Source: Terriglobia bacterium (GTDB lineage Bacteria; Acidobacteriota; Terriglobia; Terriglobales; Acidobacteriaceae). From it: a DNA stretch of 64,000 nt. Every line of letters starts with the position of its first letter. The stretch's first letter is position 1. Below the pieces are notes generated by a model. That model ran no database searches. It had not been told where the DNA came from and was given only the letters and a program-made list of their open reading frames with translations. Both the position numbers and the translations under genes were made by a program. The stretch is taken from positions 1 through 64,000 of the forward strand of contig JAJPHW010000062.1 in NCBI GenBank assembly GCA_021325035.1. Reading direction: 5' to 3'. This document shows positions 10,263-20,814 of the stretch, piece after piece.

Positions 10263-11758
10263 ACCCGATACAGATCATTCCACACGCTGCCGACTACGTT
10301 CGCATTTTGCCTGAACTTGTTCTCTCGGTTTTCGGCATGATCATCATGCTGATTGATCCGTTGCTGGATGACCGCCGCAGCCGCAGTCTTTCAGGTGCGC
10401 TGGCGCTGGTAGGTTCTCTTGTTGCCATCATAGCGACCTGGATGCAGTCCCAGTCTCCCGGCCTCGGCTTTTGGAACATGGTGCGGGTGGATTCTTTCAG
10501 CATATTTTTCCATTTCCTCATCGCTTCCATCACTGCCATCGTTATCCTCATGTCTTATGAATACATGTCCGTGCAGGAAATTCGCGGTGGAGAATATTAC
10601 GGACTTATCTTGTTCGGCGCTTGCGGCATGATGTTGATGTCCTCCGCGGTGGAACTTGTGCTGGTCTTTATCGCGCTTGAAATTTCCTCCATCTCGACTT
10701 ACGTGCTCGCCGGATTCCGGCGTCGGGCCGCCATCAGCGCAGAATCTTCGGTCAAATATTTCCTGCTCGGGTCCTTCGCGACCGGTTTTTTCCTTTACGG
10801 CGTCGCTTTGATGTTCGGAGCAACTGGTTCCACAACGATTGATGCGATCGGCAACGTGTTGCGATCGGGGCACATTCCTGTGCTCGCGTATATGGCAATC
10901 GCGTTCATGTTTGTAGGACTCGGATTCAAAGTAGCTGCCGCACCCTTCCATATTTGGACGCCTGACGTATACGAAGGAGCGCCTTCTCCCGTTGTGGCGT
11001 TCATGTCCACAGCGCCAAAGGCCGCTGTCTTTGCCGTTTTGCTGCGCGTCCTGTTTGAAGCCAATGCGCCTGGCAGAATTTGGTTGATCTGGGTGACAGC
11101 CGCGCTATCCATGACACTGGGCAATATTGGCGCTCTAGTGCAGGACAACGTCAAGCGCCTGTTGGCTTATTCCTCGATTGCACATGCCGGATATTTGCTG
11201 GTTGCCTTCGCTGCTTTGCCGGAAAATGGCATACCCGCGGCGATGTTCTACACGGCCGCATACGCTTTCACCAACATCGGGGCATTTGCAGTCGTAAGCC
11301 ACTTTGGCGGCGCCGGTGAACGGCGTGTGACCATGGAAGACTATGCCGGGCTGGGCAAACGTTCGCCGCTTCTCGCCGCTACCCTGACTTTGTTTCTGCT
11401 GTCGCTGATTGGGATTCCCATGACGGCCGGCTTCTTTGCCAAGTTCTACGTCTTCAGCGCGGCAATCAAAGCGAACCTGGTCGGGCTGACTGTGATCGGC
11501 TTCCTGAACAGCGCCATCGCGGCGTATTACTATCTGCGAATTATAGTGGTGATGTACATGCGCGAGGAACGCGACGACTCTCCAGTGGCCCCAGTGCCGT
11601 TCGCCCTGGGAATGGCGCTCGCGCTGAGCCTTTTCGCTACGATGTACTTGGGAATCTTGCCGGGAAGAATGCTCGATTACGCTTCAAGTTCGGTCAGCGA
11701 TCTTGTGGCGCCTGCCATGCAAACAATGCCGGTGCAAGGAATCGCACAGGTCCACTAA
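10259..11758 (+). CDS. nuoN: NADH-quinone oxidoreductase subunit N
   Basis: PFHIWTPDVYEGAPSPVVAFMSTAPKAA, YSSIAHAGYLL; GTGA overlap with nuoM. Confidence 0.96.
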   Translation: MNPIQIIPHAADYVRILPELVLSVFGMIIMLIDPLLDDRRSRSLSGALALVGSLVAIIATWMQSQSPGLGFWNMVRVDSFSIFFHFLIASITAIVILMSYEYMSVQEIRGGEYYGLILFGACGMMLMSSAVELVLVFIALEISSISTYVLAGFRRRAAISAESSVKYFLLGSFATGFFLYGVALMFGATGSTTIDAIGNVLRSGHIPVLAYMAIAFMFVGLGFKVAAAPFHIWTPDVYEGAPSPVVAFMSTAPKAAVFAVLLRVLFEANAPGRIWLIWVTAALSMTLGNIGALVQDNVKRLLAYSSIAHAGYLLVAFAALPENGIPAAMFYTAAYAFTNIGAFAVVSHFGGAGERRVTMEDYAGLGKRSPLLAATLTLFLLSLIGIPMTAGFFAKFYVFSAAIKANLVGLTVIGFLNSAIAAYYYLRIIVVMYMREERDDSPVAPVPFALGMALALSLFATMYLGILPGRMLDYASSSVSDLVAPAMQTMPVQGIAQVH

Positions 11759-11764
11759 CTGCGA

Positions 11765-11992
11765 TTACAGTAATCCACCGGTTTTCACCGTTAAAATGCT
11801 CAAAGCCATCTCGAGCTCGGTGATGGCCTCTGCCAGTTCAGGATGTTCTCCAATTTTCTCTTTTAATGATGTTAAAAGCTGGTGGGCTCCAGAAACGTGG
11901 CCTACCACAGGCTCGTGGGAAGAACTTGCTGGTTGCGAAGATTTTCCTTCATCGCTCATAAATTCATTGTAACCTGCCGTCGTTTCGTCCAT
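11765..11992 (-). CDS. Small DUF4404-like hypothetical protein
   Basis: Short acidic/helical protein ...HQLLTSLKEKIGEHPELAEAITELEMALSILTVKTGGLL; family guess from memory; start uncertain (11992 or 11959). Confidence 0.5.
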   Translation of the reverse strand: MDETTAGYNEFMSDEGKSSQPASSSHEPVVGHVSGAHQLLTSLKEKIGEHPELAEAITELEMALSILTVKTGGLL

Positions 11993-12097
11993 CCCAGCAT
12001 TGCTCGACCGTGTAAAATGGTGCGCTATAAATAAGGACTTAAAGTTAATCCACAAGTAATTGAGAACTGGCTGCTTACTTCAAGTGCGAGGAAATCT

Positions 12098-12715
12098 ATG
12101 AATGCGCAAAAAACAATAAGCATCATCGCGATTACGATTCTCTGCTGCATCATTCCCAGTTGCGGCGGCAGCAGCAACTCAGGCAGTGGTCTGTCAGGCA
12201 TCAACCTCACCCCTACCAGTCCCACGACAACTGTCGGCAATTCGGTTCAATTCACAGCCATGGCTACGTATAGCAATGGAACGCCCAACCAGGACGTCAC
12301 CGATACGGCCTCATGGGCTTCCAGCGTGACTTCGGTCTCCACAGTCAGCACTGGCCTGGCAACGGCGCTTTCCGCAGGACAGAGCATGATTAGCGTCACA
12401 TTCGTTCAAGGCACAAGCGTGGTTTCTGAATCTACGGATCTCACCGTGAATGCCTCATCCATTCAGACGCTATCTGGAATGGCCAAAGTTATTGTGGTCA
12501 ATTCAAGTACGACTGACCTGGCGATGAGCATGGACGGCCGCGGAATGGGTGACCTCACGCATGGAAATTCTTTGACCATGGAAGTGCCTTCCGGCGTGCA
12601 TCGTTTCGTCTCGCCGGATGGAAAACATTCGTTCTTGCTGAATTTGCGCGGACAGTGGACTTACAATTTCAAGGTTTCGTCACCTAGCAAAGTTTCTCTC
12701 ACTGAGAACGAATAA
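12098..12715 (+). CDS. Lipoprotein with bacterial Ig-like (BIG2) domain
   Basis: Signal peptide and lipobox-like IPSCGG; GINLTPTSPTTTVGNSVQFTAMATYSNGT...VTDTASWASS BIG2-like repeat. Confidence 0.8.
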   Translation: MNAQKTISIIAITILCCIIPSCGGSSNSGSGLSGINLTPTSPTTTVGNSVQFTAMATYSNGTPNQDVTDTASWASSVTSVSTVSTGLATALSAGQSMISVTFVQGTSVVSESTDLTVNASSIQTLSGMAKVIVVNSSTTDLAMSMDGRGMGDLTHGNSLTMEVPSGVHRFVSPDGKHSFLLNLRGQWTYNFKVSSPSKVSLTENE

Positions 12716-12724
12716 ATACGAAGG

Positions 12725-13441
12725 CTATTCGGCCTCGGCACGGATCCGGGCTTTTAACGCTCCGGGCAACCGCCCCGCAGCCAATAGATCACTTACCACC
12801 TGCGCAGGCAACGAACGTGCCAGACGTAATGCTTGTTCGATGGGAGTTCTAGGGTTTTGTAGAAGGGCAATCTGAATCTCCCGGCGCGTATGCCACTTGA
12901 AGTGCTTACTCACGGCTTCAATCAGTATCGCGGTCGAACGGGAATTCATCAGCGACTTGACGACGATTGCTTCAGTCACACGCGGATTTTCCAGCGCAGC
13001 ACGCATTACGCGCACATCTGCGTCTAACAATAGCGTGCCGGCTACGCGCCCAGAGGCACGTTTGGCCAGCGTGGTTCTCTCGCCGATGGAAATAGTTTCC
13101 AATCGGTTGATTAGCGTTTCTTCTGCGGCTATGCGAAGGTCGGCGGCAACCGATGGCATCAGTGCAACTTGCATAAGATCAAAGGTGAATAACTGCCGAA
13201 GCATGGGCAGAGAGAGATGACGCGGCGTTCCGGGATGCCCAACTACCGAGACGCGCACCTTGCGGCTTTTAGCCAATAGCGAACGGTGGTCGCGGCAGAG
13301 ACCCTCAATAACACCGGATGGTAAATCTCTTGTTTTTAATTGATTAAGGACAATTTCTTCGGTAACGGTTAACGCTTCAGAGCTTGAGTCTGACCGCGGC
13401 TTCTCGGTCTTGGATTGATCAACTTCTGAAATTTCGCTCAC
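12725..13441 (-). CDS. Hypothetical protein (helical-repeat-like)
   Basis: 238-aa uninterrupted frame, no recognised catalytic motif; convergent with upstream lipoprotein gene. Confidence 0.7.
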   Translation of the reverse strand: MSEISEVDQSKTEKPRSDSSSEALTVTEEIVLNQLKTRDLPSGVIEGLCRDHRSLLAKSRKVRVSVVGHPGTPRHLSLPMLRQLFTFDLMQVALMPSVAADLRIAAEETLINRLETISIGERTTLAKRASGRVAGTLLLDADVRVMRAALENPRVTEAIVVKSLMNSRSTAILIEAVSKHFKWHTRREIQIALLQNPRTPIEQALRLARSLPAQVVSDLLAAGRLPGALKARIRAEAE

Positions 13442-13474
13442 AGAAAACCATGCCGATACGATGAAATCGTTAAA

Positions 13475-14407
13475 TTACCTTGCAGCGCCTTTGCCCGACT
13501 TTCGCTGCGCATTTTTGCGGGCTAATGCCAGCGCCCCACTGACCGGTTCGGCAACGGCAGCTTGAATGTTCGCATCGGGATAAGCATCTTTGACGGTATC
13601 ACGGAAAGCCTCCCGCACGATGTGGCTGTGAACGAAAACACTTCCCGCCATACCGATTTGCACGTTGCTTTTGCCGTCAAATAAGCGGCGCACAACGATT
13701 TTGCCGAGCGCACCAAGCTCTTCTCCGGCGCGAGCAAGAACGCGGCGAGCTGTGCCATCTCCCAAGTCAGCGGCCAAACACACAGCGGTGCAAAGTCCGG
13801 CGAAATCAGGCGCGGGAGAAGCATTGGCCGTCATCACGATCTGCGCGTGCGTTTCCACCTGCCAGGGCTTCATGACCGCGTCCAGCAATAACGTTTGCTG
13901 GCCTTCGTCAAAGCCGCGCAATGCCGCGGCCACGGCGGCTTTTCCGATCCAATATGCCGAACCTTCATCGGATACTACTGGCCCCCAACCGCCTACACGC
14001 ACGGTTTGGTCGTGGGCATCGCGGCCATAGGCGATGGAACCGGTACCAGCGATAACCACTACGCCGGGCTCACCGCCAAATGCCGCTTCCAGGGCAATTA
14101 CCATATCGCCGACGACATCCAGACGTGAATTCAGAACTTCCCCAAGGATGCGGCGCACAGCGGCGCTAACTTCCGGGCGGGCTGCGCCTGCAAGGCCCAC
14201 GCAAGTATGATTAATTTCGTCGGGAATGATTTTTGCGTCGTTGCACGCGAGCTCAATGGCACGGAGCAATGCCTGCCGCGCTTTCGCTTCGCCCACGCGG
14301 ATAATATTGCTGCCTTCCGCACGTCCCTGCCCGATCACGGAGTTTTCATCCCCGATCCAACAGGAAGTCTTGCTGCCGCCGCCGTCAATTCCTAGATAGA
14401 TGGCCAC
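13475..14407 (-). CDS. N-acetylglucosamine kinase-like, BadF/BadG/BcrA/BcrD ATPase family
   Basis: MAIYLGIDGGGSKTSCWIGDE phosphate-1 motif; VVVIAGTGSIAYGRD; GGWGPVVSDEGSAYWIG. Confidence 0.9.
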   Translation of the reverse strand: MAIYLGIDGGGSKTSCWIGDENSVIGQGRAEGSNIIRVGEAKARQALLRAIELACNDAKIIPDEINHTCVGLAGAARPEVSAAVRRILGEVLNSRLDVVGDMVIALEAAFGGEPGVVVIAGTGSIAYGRDAHDQTVRVGGWGPVVSDEGSAYWIGKAAVAAALRGFDEGQQTLLLDAVMKPWQVETHAQIVMTANASPAPDFAGLCTAVCLAADLGDGTARRVLARAGEELGALGKIVVRRLFDGKSNVQIGMAGSVFVHSHIVREAFRDTVKDAYPDANIQAAVAEPVSGALALARKNAQRKSGKGAAR

Positions 14408-14522
14408 TGCGTAGTTTTACCACAATGGGAAAAGAGCAAGCCAAGCGCGAAAGTTCAGGCTCTTTCGGCAGGAAAAGAACAGATACTTTGGATTGCCGGA
14501 AAGCACACGCGCTGAAACTCAA

Positions 14523-16256
14523 TCATAATGTTGGACTTGTATCGCCCAACATGGTTTCGCGCACAACCTTCACCGGCGGAAAGCCTTGTTTCAAAAATGT
14601 ATTGTGGAAATCTTCGAGATTGAACTTGTCCCCCATTTTTTTCTGGTAGTCGGCGCGTAACTTCATAATTTCCAGCTTTCCCAGCGTGTACACAAGATAG
14701 GTTGGATCGCTGGTTCCACGCTTGGTTTCGACTTCCGCGACGGCTGAGGTTTGATATCCCTCTTTCTGGAAGAATTGGATGGCTTCGTCGAAGCTCATCC
14801 GCCCAGTGTGCATGGAAATGCCGGCAATGTAACGTGCATCGCGCAGTAAAGCATCCATCAACTGGCCGAGGCGCAGCATGGGATCATTGTTGCCGTAGCC
14901 TTCATCCAGCATCATTTGCTCACTGTAATGGGCCCAGCCCTCGGCATTGGAACCGCAACCGAGAAGCTTGCGGACTTTCGATGGTGCGGAAGGGACCCAG
15001 AGGAATTGTACGTAGTGACCGGGATAGACTTCATGCACGGCAACCGCAATCATGGTGGAGCGATTGAATTGCCCCATGAATGATTCCACTTTGTCTTTTG
15101 ACCAATCCGACTCGGGAAGAGTCACGTTAAAGAACGCTTCGGTGGCGACTTTTTCATAGGGGCCGGGCGTGTCCATCGAGGCGAAGGTTAAAGCGCGGGC
15201 AAAGGGCGGTGTTTCCTGCACGATGGGTGGAACTGGCGACGGAACGGTCACGATGTGCTTATCAATCAAATATTGCCGGATACCACCGAGGTCGTCGCGA
15301 AATGCTTGCAATAGTTTGCCTGGATCGGGGTGGTCTTTTTCCAGTTCTTCGCGGATTTGCTCCGGAGTTTTCCTGGAGTCCACTTGTGCCGCAACTTTCT
15401 TGAACCACTCCTGGTTACGATGCAAATCGTCGTAGCCAATCTGCAAAAGATGATCAATCGGGACATCCACCATTTCGTTGTAAAGCAGTTTCTTACGGTA
15501 GTTCTCCGCGCCGATGCGGAAATCACCCTTCGAAAGCGGCAACAAATCTTTCTTCAGAAAATTGCCATAATCCTGTAACGCGGTGATGACGGCTTGATTG
15601 CTGCTGTGAAACTCTGCCAGCAGGTTGGCATCTTTGACGTCGCTAAAGGCCGAAGGAACGTCGTTCTGGAAGAAGCTGATATTGCCATCTAACTGCTGAA
15701 TGGCGACTTCGGTAAATACGCGAGGAGGATTCTTGAGATTCACTTTTCCCGCCGCCAGCGCCGCAGGCATCTTCTTCTCACGCTCAATCAGGGAGCGCAA
15801 TCGTTGTTCCGGTGGGGCAAACTTGCGCGACATGATGGAAAATGCACTTTGCGTCAGCCCGCTTGAATATTGATCGGGATTTTTCTCCCAACCGCGAATT
15901 TCCTGCAATTCCAGCAACGTGGATTTCAAATTGTTTACGACCAATTCATAATCCTGACGCTCCTCCAATGGGAGACGTTTGCTGTTGAATTTATCCAGTT
16001 GAGTTAAAAAGCTTTGGGCAAACGTTATTTGCTCTTCCACGCTTCGGCGAGAATAGTCCTCGAATTCCGGGTCATATTGATGAAATCCTGACAAGGTTCC
16101 CTGCGTCGGATTAAATTTGAAATACGCGTCAAAAAATTTATCTACTAATTTGTTCCACTCAGCGCTGGTTCCATTTGCAGGCTGCACGCCGGGCGATGTT
16201 TGCGCCAATAGCAACATTGGCAACGCAAGTGCGATTAGAAGGAGAACAATTTTCAT
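14523..16256 (-). CDS. DUF885 family secreted protein
   Basis: Signal peptide at MKIVLLLIALALPMLLLAQ; AVHEVYPGHYVQFLW (HExxxGH) and EGWAHYSEQMMLDEG typical of DUF885; start moved to 16256. Confidence 0.9.
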   Translation of the reverse strand: MKIVLLLIALALPMLLLAQTSPGVQPANGTSAEWNKLVDKFFDAYFKFNPTQGTLSGFHQYDPEFEDYSRRSVEEQITFAQSFLTQLDKFNSKRLPLEERQDYELVVNNLKSTLLELQEIRGWEKNPDQYSSGLTQSAFSIMSRKFAPPEQRLRSLIEREKKMPAALAAGKVNLKNPPRVFTEVAIQQLDGNISFFQNDVPSAFSDVKDANLLAEFHSSNQAVITALQDYGNFLKKDLLPLSKGDFRIGAENYRKKLLYNEMVDVPIDHLLQIGYDDLHRNQEWFKKVAAQVDSRKTPEQIREELEKDHPDPGKLLQAFRDDLGGIRQYLIDKHIVTVPSPVPPIVQETPPFARALTFASMDTPGPYEKVATEAFFNVTLPESDWSKDKVESFMGQFNRSTMIAVAVHEVYPGHYVQFLWVPSAPSKVRKLLGCGSNAEGWAHYSEQMMLDEGYGNNDPMLRLGQLMDALLRDARYIAGISMHTGRMSFDEAIQFFQKEGYQTSAVAEVETKRGTSDPTYLVYTLGKLEIMKLRADYQKKMGDKFNLEDFHNTFLKQGFPPVKVVRETMLGDTSPTL

Positions 16257-16373
16257 GACGCTCCCTGGAGTTTTTGTTTGCGAGAATCTTGTTCGCGAGA
16301 ACTCAAGATTATATCCATCTTCCGCCGGGAATATGTGAACGACCCACATAGCGTTTATACTCGCAGTTCCAAT

Positions 16374-17726
16374 ATGCCCGCGCAGCCAGAACTCTCCCGC
16401 GATCTAGGCGTTCGCCATGCGATTGCCGTTGTGATCGGAACGATTATCGGCAGCGGAATTTTCCTCGTTCCCACGGAGATGATGCAGGCTGTGGGTTCGG
16501 CCCGTCTGGTCTATCTGGCGTGGGTTGTGGGCGGGCTGTTATCTTTTTTCGGCGCGCTTACCTACGCCGAGCTCGGCGCGATGAAGCCGCAAGCGGGTGG
16601 CGAGTACGTTTATGTCCGCGACGGTTATGGGCCCCTTGCCGGATTTCTGTATGCATGGACGTGGTTCGTCATTGCCAAACCTGCCTCGATCGCAACGATT
16701 ACAACTGGGCTGGTCCGCATTTTGGAAACATTTCCAGCGCTTTCTTTTTTATCGAATCGTCTGGGCACAGGTCTTCCCTTCACCTACGGACAACTACTCG
16801 CAATCACAGCCACCATTGCGATTTCCGTCATTAACTATCTTGGCGTGAAAAAAGCGGGTGAATTTCAAGTTGTGTTCACCGTACTCAAAGTGGCCGTCAT
16901 TCTCGGCATTGTTGTTCTTGGATTTACTTATTCCTCGGGTTCGTGGTCAAACTTCGCCAGCAGCTTTGCAGCGGCAAAAGGCGGAATGGTTGGTTTCATG
17001 GCGGCGTTGGTTGCCGCCTTATGGGCTTACGATGGCTGGAATGATCTCAATATGGTTGCGGGTGAAATCCGCAGACCAGAACGAAATATACCGATTGCGT
17101 TAATCGCCGGAGTGGCTGCTGTTGGGGCACTCTACATGCTGGTCAATGCCGCCGTGCAATATGTGATGCCGGCCGCTGCTATTGCAGCATCGCCCCGTCC
17201 TGCATCAGACGCTATGACACTTGTTCTTGGGCGGTTTGGAGGAAGCATCGTATCCATCGGTATGGCCATATCCATGCTAGCCACGCTGAATGGCACTATC
17301 ATGAGCGGCGCGCGCGTTCCCTATGCGGTTGCGCGAGATGGCTATTTCTTTTCTGCGCTTGGCGAGGTGCATCCAAAATTTCGCACGCCGTCAGTTGCCA
17401 TTTTTGTGCAAGCGATTCTCGCGATTATTTTGCTCCTGCTTGGCGGCAGCTTCCGCCAGTTTTTCTCGCTGGCGATTTTCGCAGAATGGCTCTTCTACAT
17501 GATTGCGGGCAGTACGGTGTTTGTTTTCCGGTATCGCCAACCTGGGCTATTGCGTCCTTACCGTGTTTGGGCTTATCCTGTGGTTCCTCTCCTGTTTGTG
17601 CTGGCCTCCTCCGTGCTTTTATGGTTCACATTTACCGATAACCTCCCCAATTCTGCGTATGGCGTGCTTGTGATTTTGGCTGGGATACCGGTTTTTTACG
17701 GTTTTTCCCGGCAGCGCATGTACTAA
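16374..17726 (+). CDS. APC family amino acid permease
   Basis: RHAIAVVIGTIIGSGIFLVPTEMM; ~12 hydrophobic segments; start at ATG 16374. Confidence 0.92.
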   Translation: MPAQPELSRDLGVRHAIAVVIGTIIGSGIFLVPTEMMQAVGSARLVYLAWVVGGLLSFFGALTYAELGAMKPQAGGEYVYVRDGYGPLAGFLYAWTWFVIAKPASIATITTGLVRILETFPALSFLSNRLGTGLPFTYGQLLAITATIAISVINYLGVKKAGEFQVVFTVLKVAVILGIVVLGFTYSSGSWSNFASSFAAAKGGMVGFMAALVAALWAYDGWNDLNMVAGEIRRPERNIPIALIAGVAAVGALYMLVNAAVQYVMPAAAIAASPRPASDAMTLVLGRFGGSIVSIGMAISMLATLNGTIMSGARVPYAVARDGYFFSALGEVHPKFRTPSVAIFVQAILAIILLLLGGSFRQFFSLAIFAEWLFYMIAGSTVFVFRYRQPGLLRPYRVWAYPVVPLLFVLASSVLLWFTFTDNLPNSAYGVLVILAGIPVFYGFSRQRMY

Positions 17727-17906
17727 CGACTAAAAAGGCCCCAATCCTTCCTGTTTTGGGTGTGTTACTGAATTAGGAAGGGTCACAGTTACTTGAGGAC
17801 AAGGGCGGGGGACATTTTACTCATGATTACTCGTACCGTACTTTAAACCTTGAGTTTCCCGCGCAATCCCCCAGGCCGGGCATAAAAGTTTGGAGCGTTG
17901 AAAGGG

Positions 17907-18920
17907 ATGGCTACGCCTGCCGAGTACAATTTAGGACTTCTCCCCGAGCGCAAGCTGAACTGGCGCGCATTTGCCGGCAGTTATGGCTTTGTAGCCTTGT
18001 TGCTGCTACTGCTCCTAAGCTTCGGATTGCTCTTCCCGCAGCACATGCAGCTCGCCCGCAACTATATGGTTACGGAGCTGATTGCACGTCCGGATGTTGA
18101 ACCGAAACCGGTTGAAGTCCAGCAGCCGAAGATCAAAGTAAAACCGCTGCCTCCGCCTCCGCATTTTGACGCTCCCAAGCTGGTCGTCCCTCCGGAAGTG
18201 CACGTGCAAAAACCACCGGCCCCCGAGATTGAGCCGCCAAAAATTGCGTCGAATTTTACGCCGCCCGTACTTAAAGACGTATCTACGTCGAAGCCCATTC
18301 AGGCAGTGCATACAGGGGACTTTGGCGGCGCATCTTCTCCAACGCTCAATGCGCCCATACAAAAGGTTCAAACGGGCGGATTCGGCGATCCGAACGGAAT
18401 TAAATCGGACGGCAAGACTGCCCATCTGGTCGCAGCAAGCACAGGCGCTTTTGATCTGCCACAGGGCGCGGGCAACGGCAATGGAACGGGCGGCACCAAA
18501 GGTTTGAAAGGAACGATTGCCAGCGCCGGCTTCGGCAGCGGCATCGCACAGCAGGGTAACGGAACGACTGGGCACGTGCAATCTTCAGCGTTCGGGTCCA
18601 CCGAAGTCGCGGCTGCGAACAAGCCGCGCGCACTGGATAACGGCCCCGCAACGACACCGGTCGAAATTCTTTACAAGCCGAATCCGGTGTACACCGATGA
18701 GGCAAAGCAATTGCAGTTGCAAGGCGAAGTCTTGCTGGAAGTTTCTTTCGGGGCGGATGGCAAATTGCAAGTAAATCGTGTAGTGCGCGGGCTTGGCCAT
18801 GGTCTTGACGAAGCTGCTGTCGCCGCTACGAACAAGATCAAATTCAAGCCGGCTTTGCGCAGCGGATTGGCTGTGGATTCGACTTCGATCGTGCACGTAG
18901 TTTTTCAATTGGCGATGTAG
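17907..18920 (+). CDS. Energy transducer TonB
   Basis: N-terminal TM, Pro-rich region, C-terminal TonB domain (PVEILYKPNPVYTDEAKQLQLQGEVLLEVSFGADGKLQVNRVVRGLGHGLDEAAVAA). Confidence 0.9.
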   Translation: MATPAEYNLGLLPERKLNWRAFAGSYGFVALLLLLLLSFGLLFPQHMQLARNYMVTELIARPDVEPKPVEVQQPKIKVKPLPPPPHFDAPKLVVPPEVHVQKPPAPEIEPPKIASNFTPPVLKDVSTSKPIQAVHTGDFGGASSPTLNAPIQKVQTGGFGDPNGIKSDGKTAHLVAASTGAFDLPQGAGNGNGTGGTKGLKGTIASAGFGSGIAQQGNGTTGHVQSSAFGSTEVAAANKPRALDNGPATTPVEILYKPNPVYTDEAKQLQLQGEVLLEVSFGADGKLQVNRVVRGLGHGLDEAAVAATNKIKFKPALRSGLAVDSTSIVHVVFQLAM

Positions 18921-18968
18921 TGGTTGTTTCTGGGAAAAGATTTCTTTTTGGGGAAAGAGGATTCGGTT

Positions 18969-20759
18969 ATGCGTCACTGGAATTACATTTTCGCAGCCAG
19001 CCTGCTGATTTCATTATCAGCATCTGCGCAAAACACACAAACCACCGCTCAAGCAACGCCTCAGGCAAGCACGCAGGATGCTGCGCAGACGACGAATGCC
19101 GCTCCCGTGCAGCAGGCTGCCACTAAAACCTCAGCCGCACCCCAAGTTCCCAGCGCCCAACTCACGCCGCCGCGCACGATGGATGAGGTTGTGGATCGCG
19201 CCATTGCCCGCGAGCACGCGCTTATGGCCTTTCTGAAGGACCGCACGCCGCTGGTTGAGACCTATTTGCAGAACTTGAAGCCAGATAAGGATCTCGGCTC
19301 CGTTCCGGCAGAAGACCACTACTTTCTCGGCCGTATGGATATGGGCGAAACGGTGGATCGCCGCGATTACCTCGCCAAGCAGTCGAGCCTGCAAAGCACA
19401 TTGATGGGTGGCGTCACCAAGCTGTTCAAGTTCGAATACCGCCCTATGGGATTTTCCTGGATGGTCTATGCCGACCGCTGGGATTTCGACCGCCAGCATT
19501 ATGACTTCAAATATGTTCGACGTGATTTTCTGGGCGATGTTCGTTGTATCGTATTCGACGTTACCCCTAAGAAAGGCACTGGCCGTGGCCGCTTCCTCGG
19601 GCGTATCTGGGTCGAGGATCAGGATTACAATATCGTCCGGCTGAACGGAACTTATTCCGAACGCTCTGCGCGTGCGCTCTTTTTCCACATGGATAGCTGG
19701 CGCCTGAATCTGGTCTCCGGTTATTGGGTACCTTCTTACATTTACAGCGAAGAAGGCGACTTCAGCTATGGCGCGAAAGACAAAATGGCGTTTAAAGCGC
19801 AATCCCGCATCTGGGGCTATAACGTAAACAAAGAAGAAAAAGAAGACGAACTTTCGCAAATCAAAGTTGATTCTGTAAAAGATGAAAGCACAGCCGCGCA
19901 GGACGCTACCCCGCTCGAAGCGCAACGTGAATGGCAGCAACAGGCCGAAGACAACGTGATCGCGCGCTTACAGGAATCAGGTCTGCTGGCTCCCGAAGGC
20001 GATCTCGATAAGATTCTGGCAACCGTTATCAATAATCTCGAAGTCACAAATAATATTGATCTGCCTCGCCCGGTTCGTGCCCGCGTTATGCTAACGACCC
20101 CGCTCGAAACGTTCAGCGTAGGCAACACCATCATTATTAGCCGTGGCTTGATCGATGTTCTTCCCGATGAAGCCAGCCTGGGTATGGTGCTTTCGCATGA
20201 ACTGGCGCACATCGTTCTGGGACACAACCTGGGCAGCCGCTATGCATTCAACGACCGCTTGCTGTTCTCGGATGAATCCACTTATCAGAACCTCGGCTTC
20301 CGCCACAATCCTGATGAGGAAACAGCAGCCGAGAAGAAATCCATCGAGCTCATCAAAAACTCGCCTTACAGCCAGAAACTGGACACAGCGGAACTTTTCC
20401 TAAAGCAGTTGCAAGCGAGATCAACAGCTATTTCCGCCCTGCTCACGCCTCACTTGGGCAATCCGTTTGTAGATCAAGGAGGCAAGTTGGTGCGCTTTGC
20501 GGACTTGTTAAATCAAGGGCCTGCGCTCGACCCAACCAAACTGAATCAGATCGCTGCTTTGCCGCTGGGTGGCCGCGTGAAGATGAACCCTTGGGATGAC
20601 CGCGTTGAGATGATTAAGTCGGCACCAGTATCCATCGTTTCCGCTCGCGATAAGATGCCGCTGGAAGTCACACCTTTCTTCCCGCATCTATCGCGGTTGA
20701 ATGCAACCGACAGCGTGAACGGCGCAACCACGGCAGCCAATAATTCACCAACAAACTAA
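18969..20759 (+). CDS. M48 family metalloprotease with N-terminal outer-membrane lipoprotein-sorting-like domain
   Basis: HELAHIVLGHN (HExxH) in an M48-like context; signal peptide at MRHWNYIFAASLLISLSASA. Confidence 0.85.
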   Translation: MRHWNYIFAASLLISLSASAQNTQTTAQATPQASTQDAAQTTNAAPVQQAATKTSAAPQVPSAQLTPPRTMDEVVDRAIAREHALMAFLKDRTPLVETYLQNLKPDKDLGSVPAEDHYFLGRMDMGETVDRRDYLAKQSSLQSTLMGGVTKLFKFEYRPMGFSWMVYADRWDFDRQHYDFKYVRRDFLGDVRCIVFDVTPKKGTGRGRFLGRIWVEDQDYNIVRLNGTYSERSARALFFHMDSWRLNLVSGYWVPSYIYSEEGDFSYGAKDKMAFKAQSRIWGYNVNKEEKEDELSQIKVDSVKDESTAAQDATPLEAQREWQQQAEDNVIARLQESGLLAPEGDLDKILATVINNLEVTNNIDLPRPVRARVMLTTPLETFSVGNTIIISRGLIDVLPDEASLGMVLSHELAHIVLGHNLGSRYAFNDRLLFSDESTYQNLGFRHNPDEETAAEKKSIELIKNSPYSQKLDTAELFLKQLQARSTAISALLTPHLGNPFVDQGGKLVRFADLLNQGPALDPTKLNQIAALPLGGRVKMNPWDDRVEMIKSAPVSIVSARDKMPLEVTPFFPHLSRLNATDSVNGATTAANNSPTN

Positions 20760-20814
20760 TTGATCACTTCGCAGGCGGACGAGAGTCCGCCTCATCAAGG
20801 TGCAGAAAGCAGAG

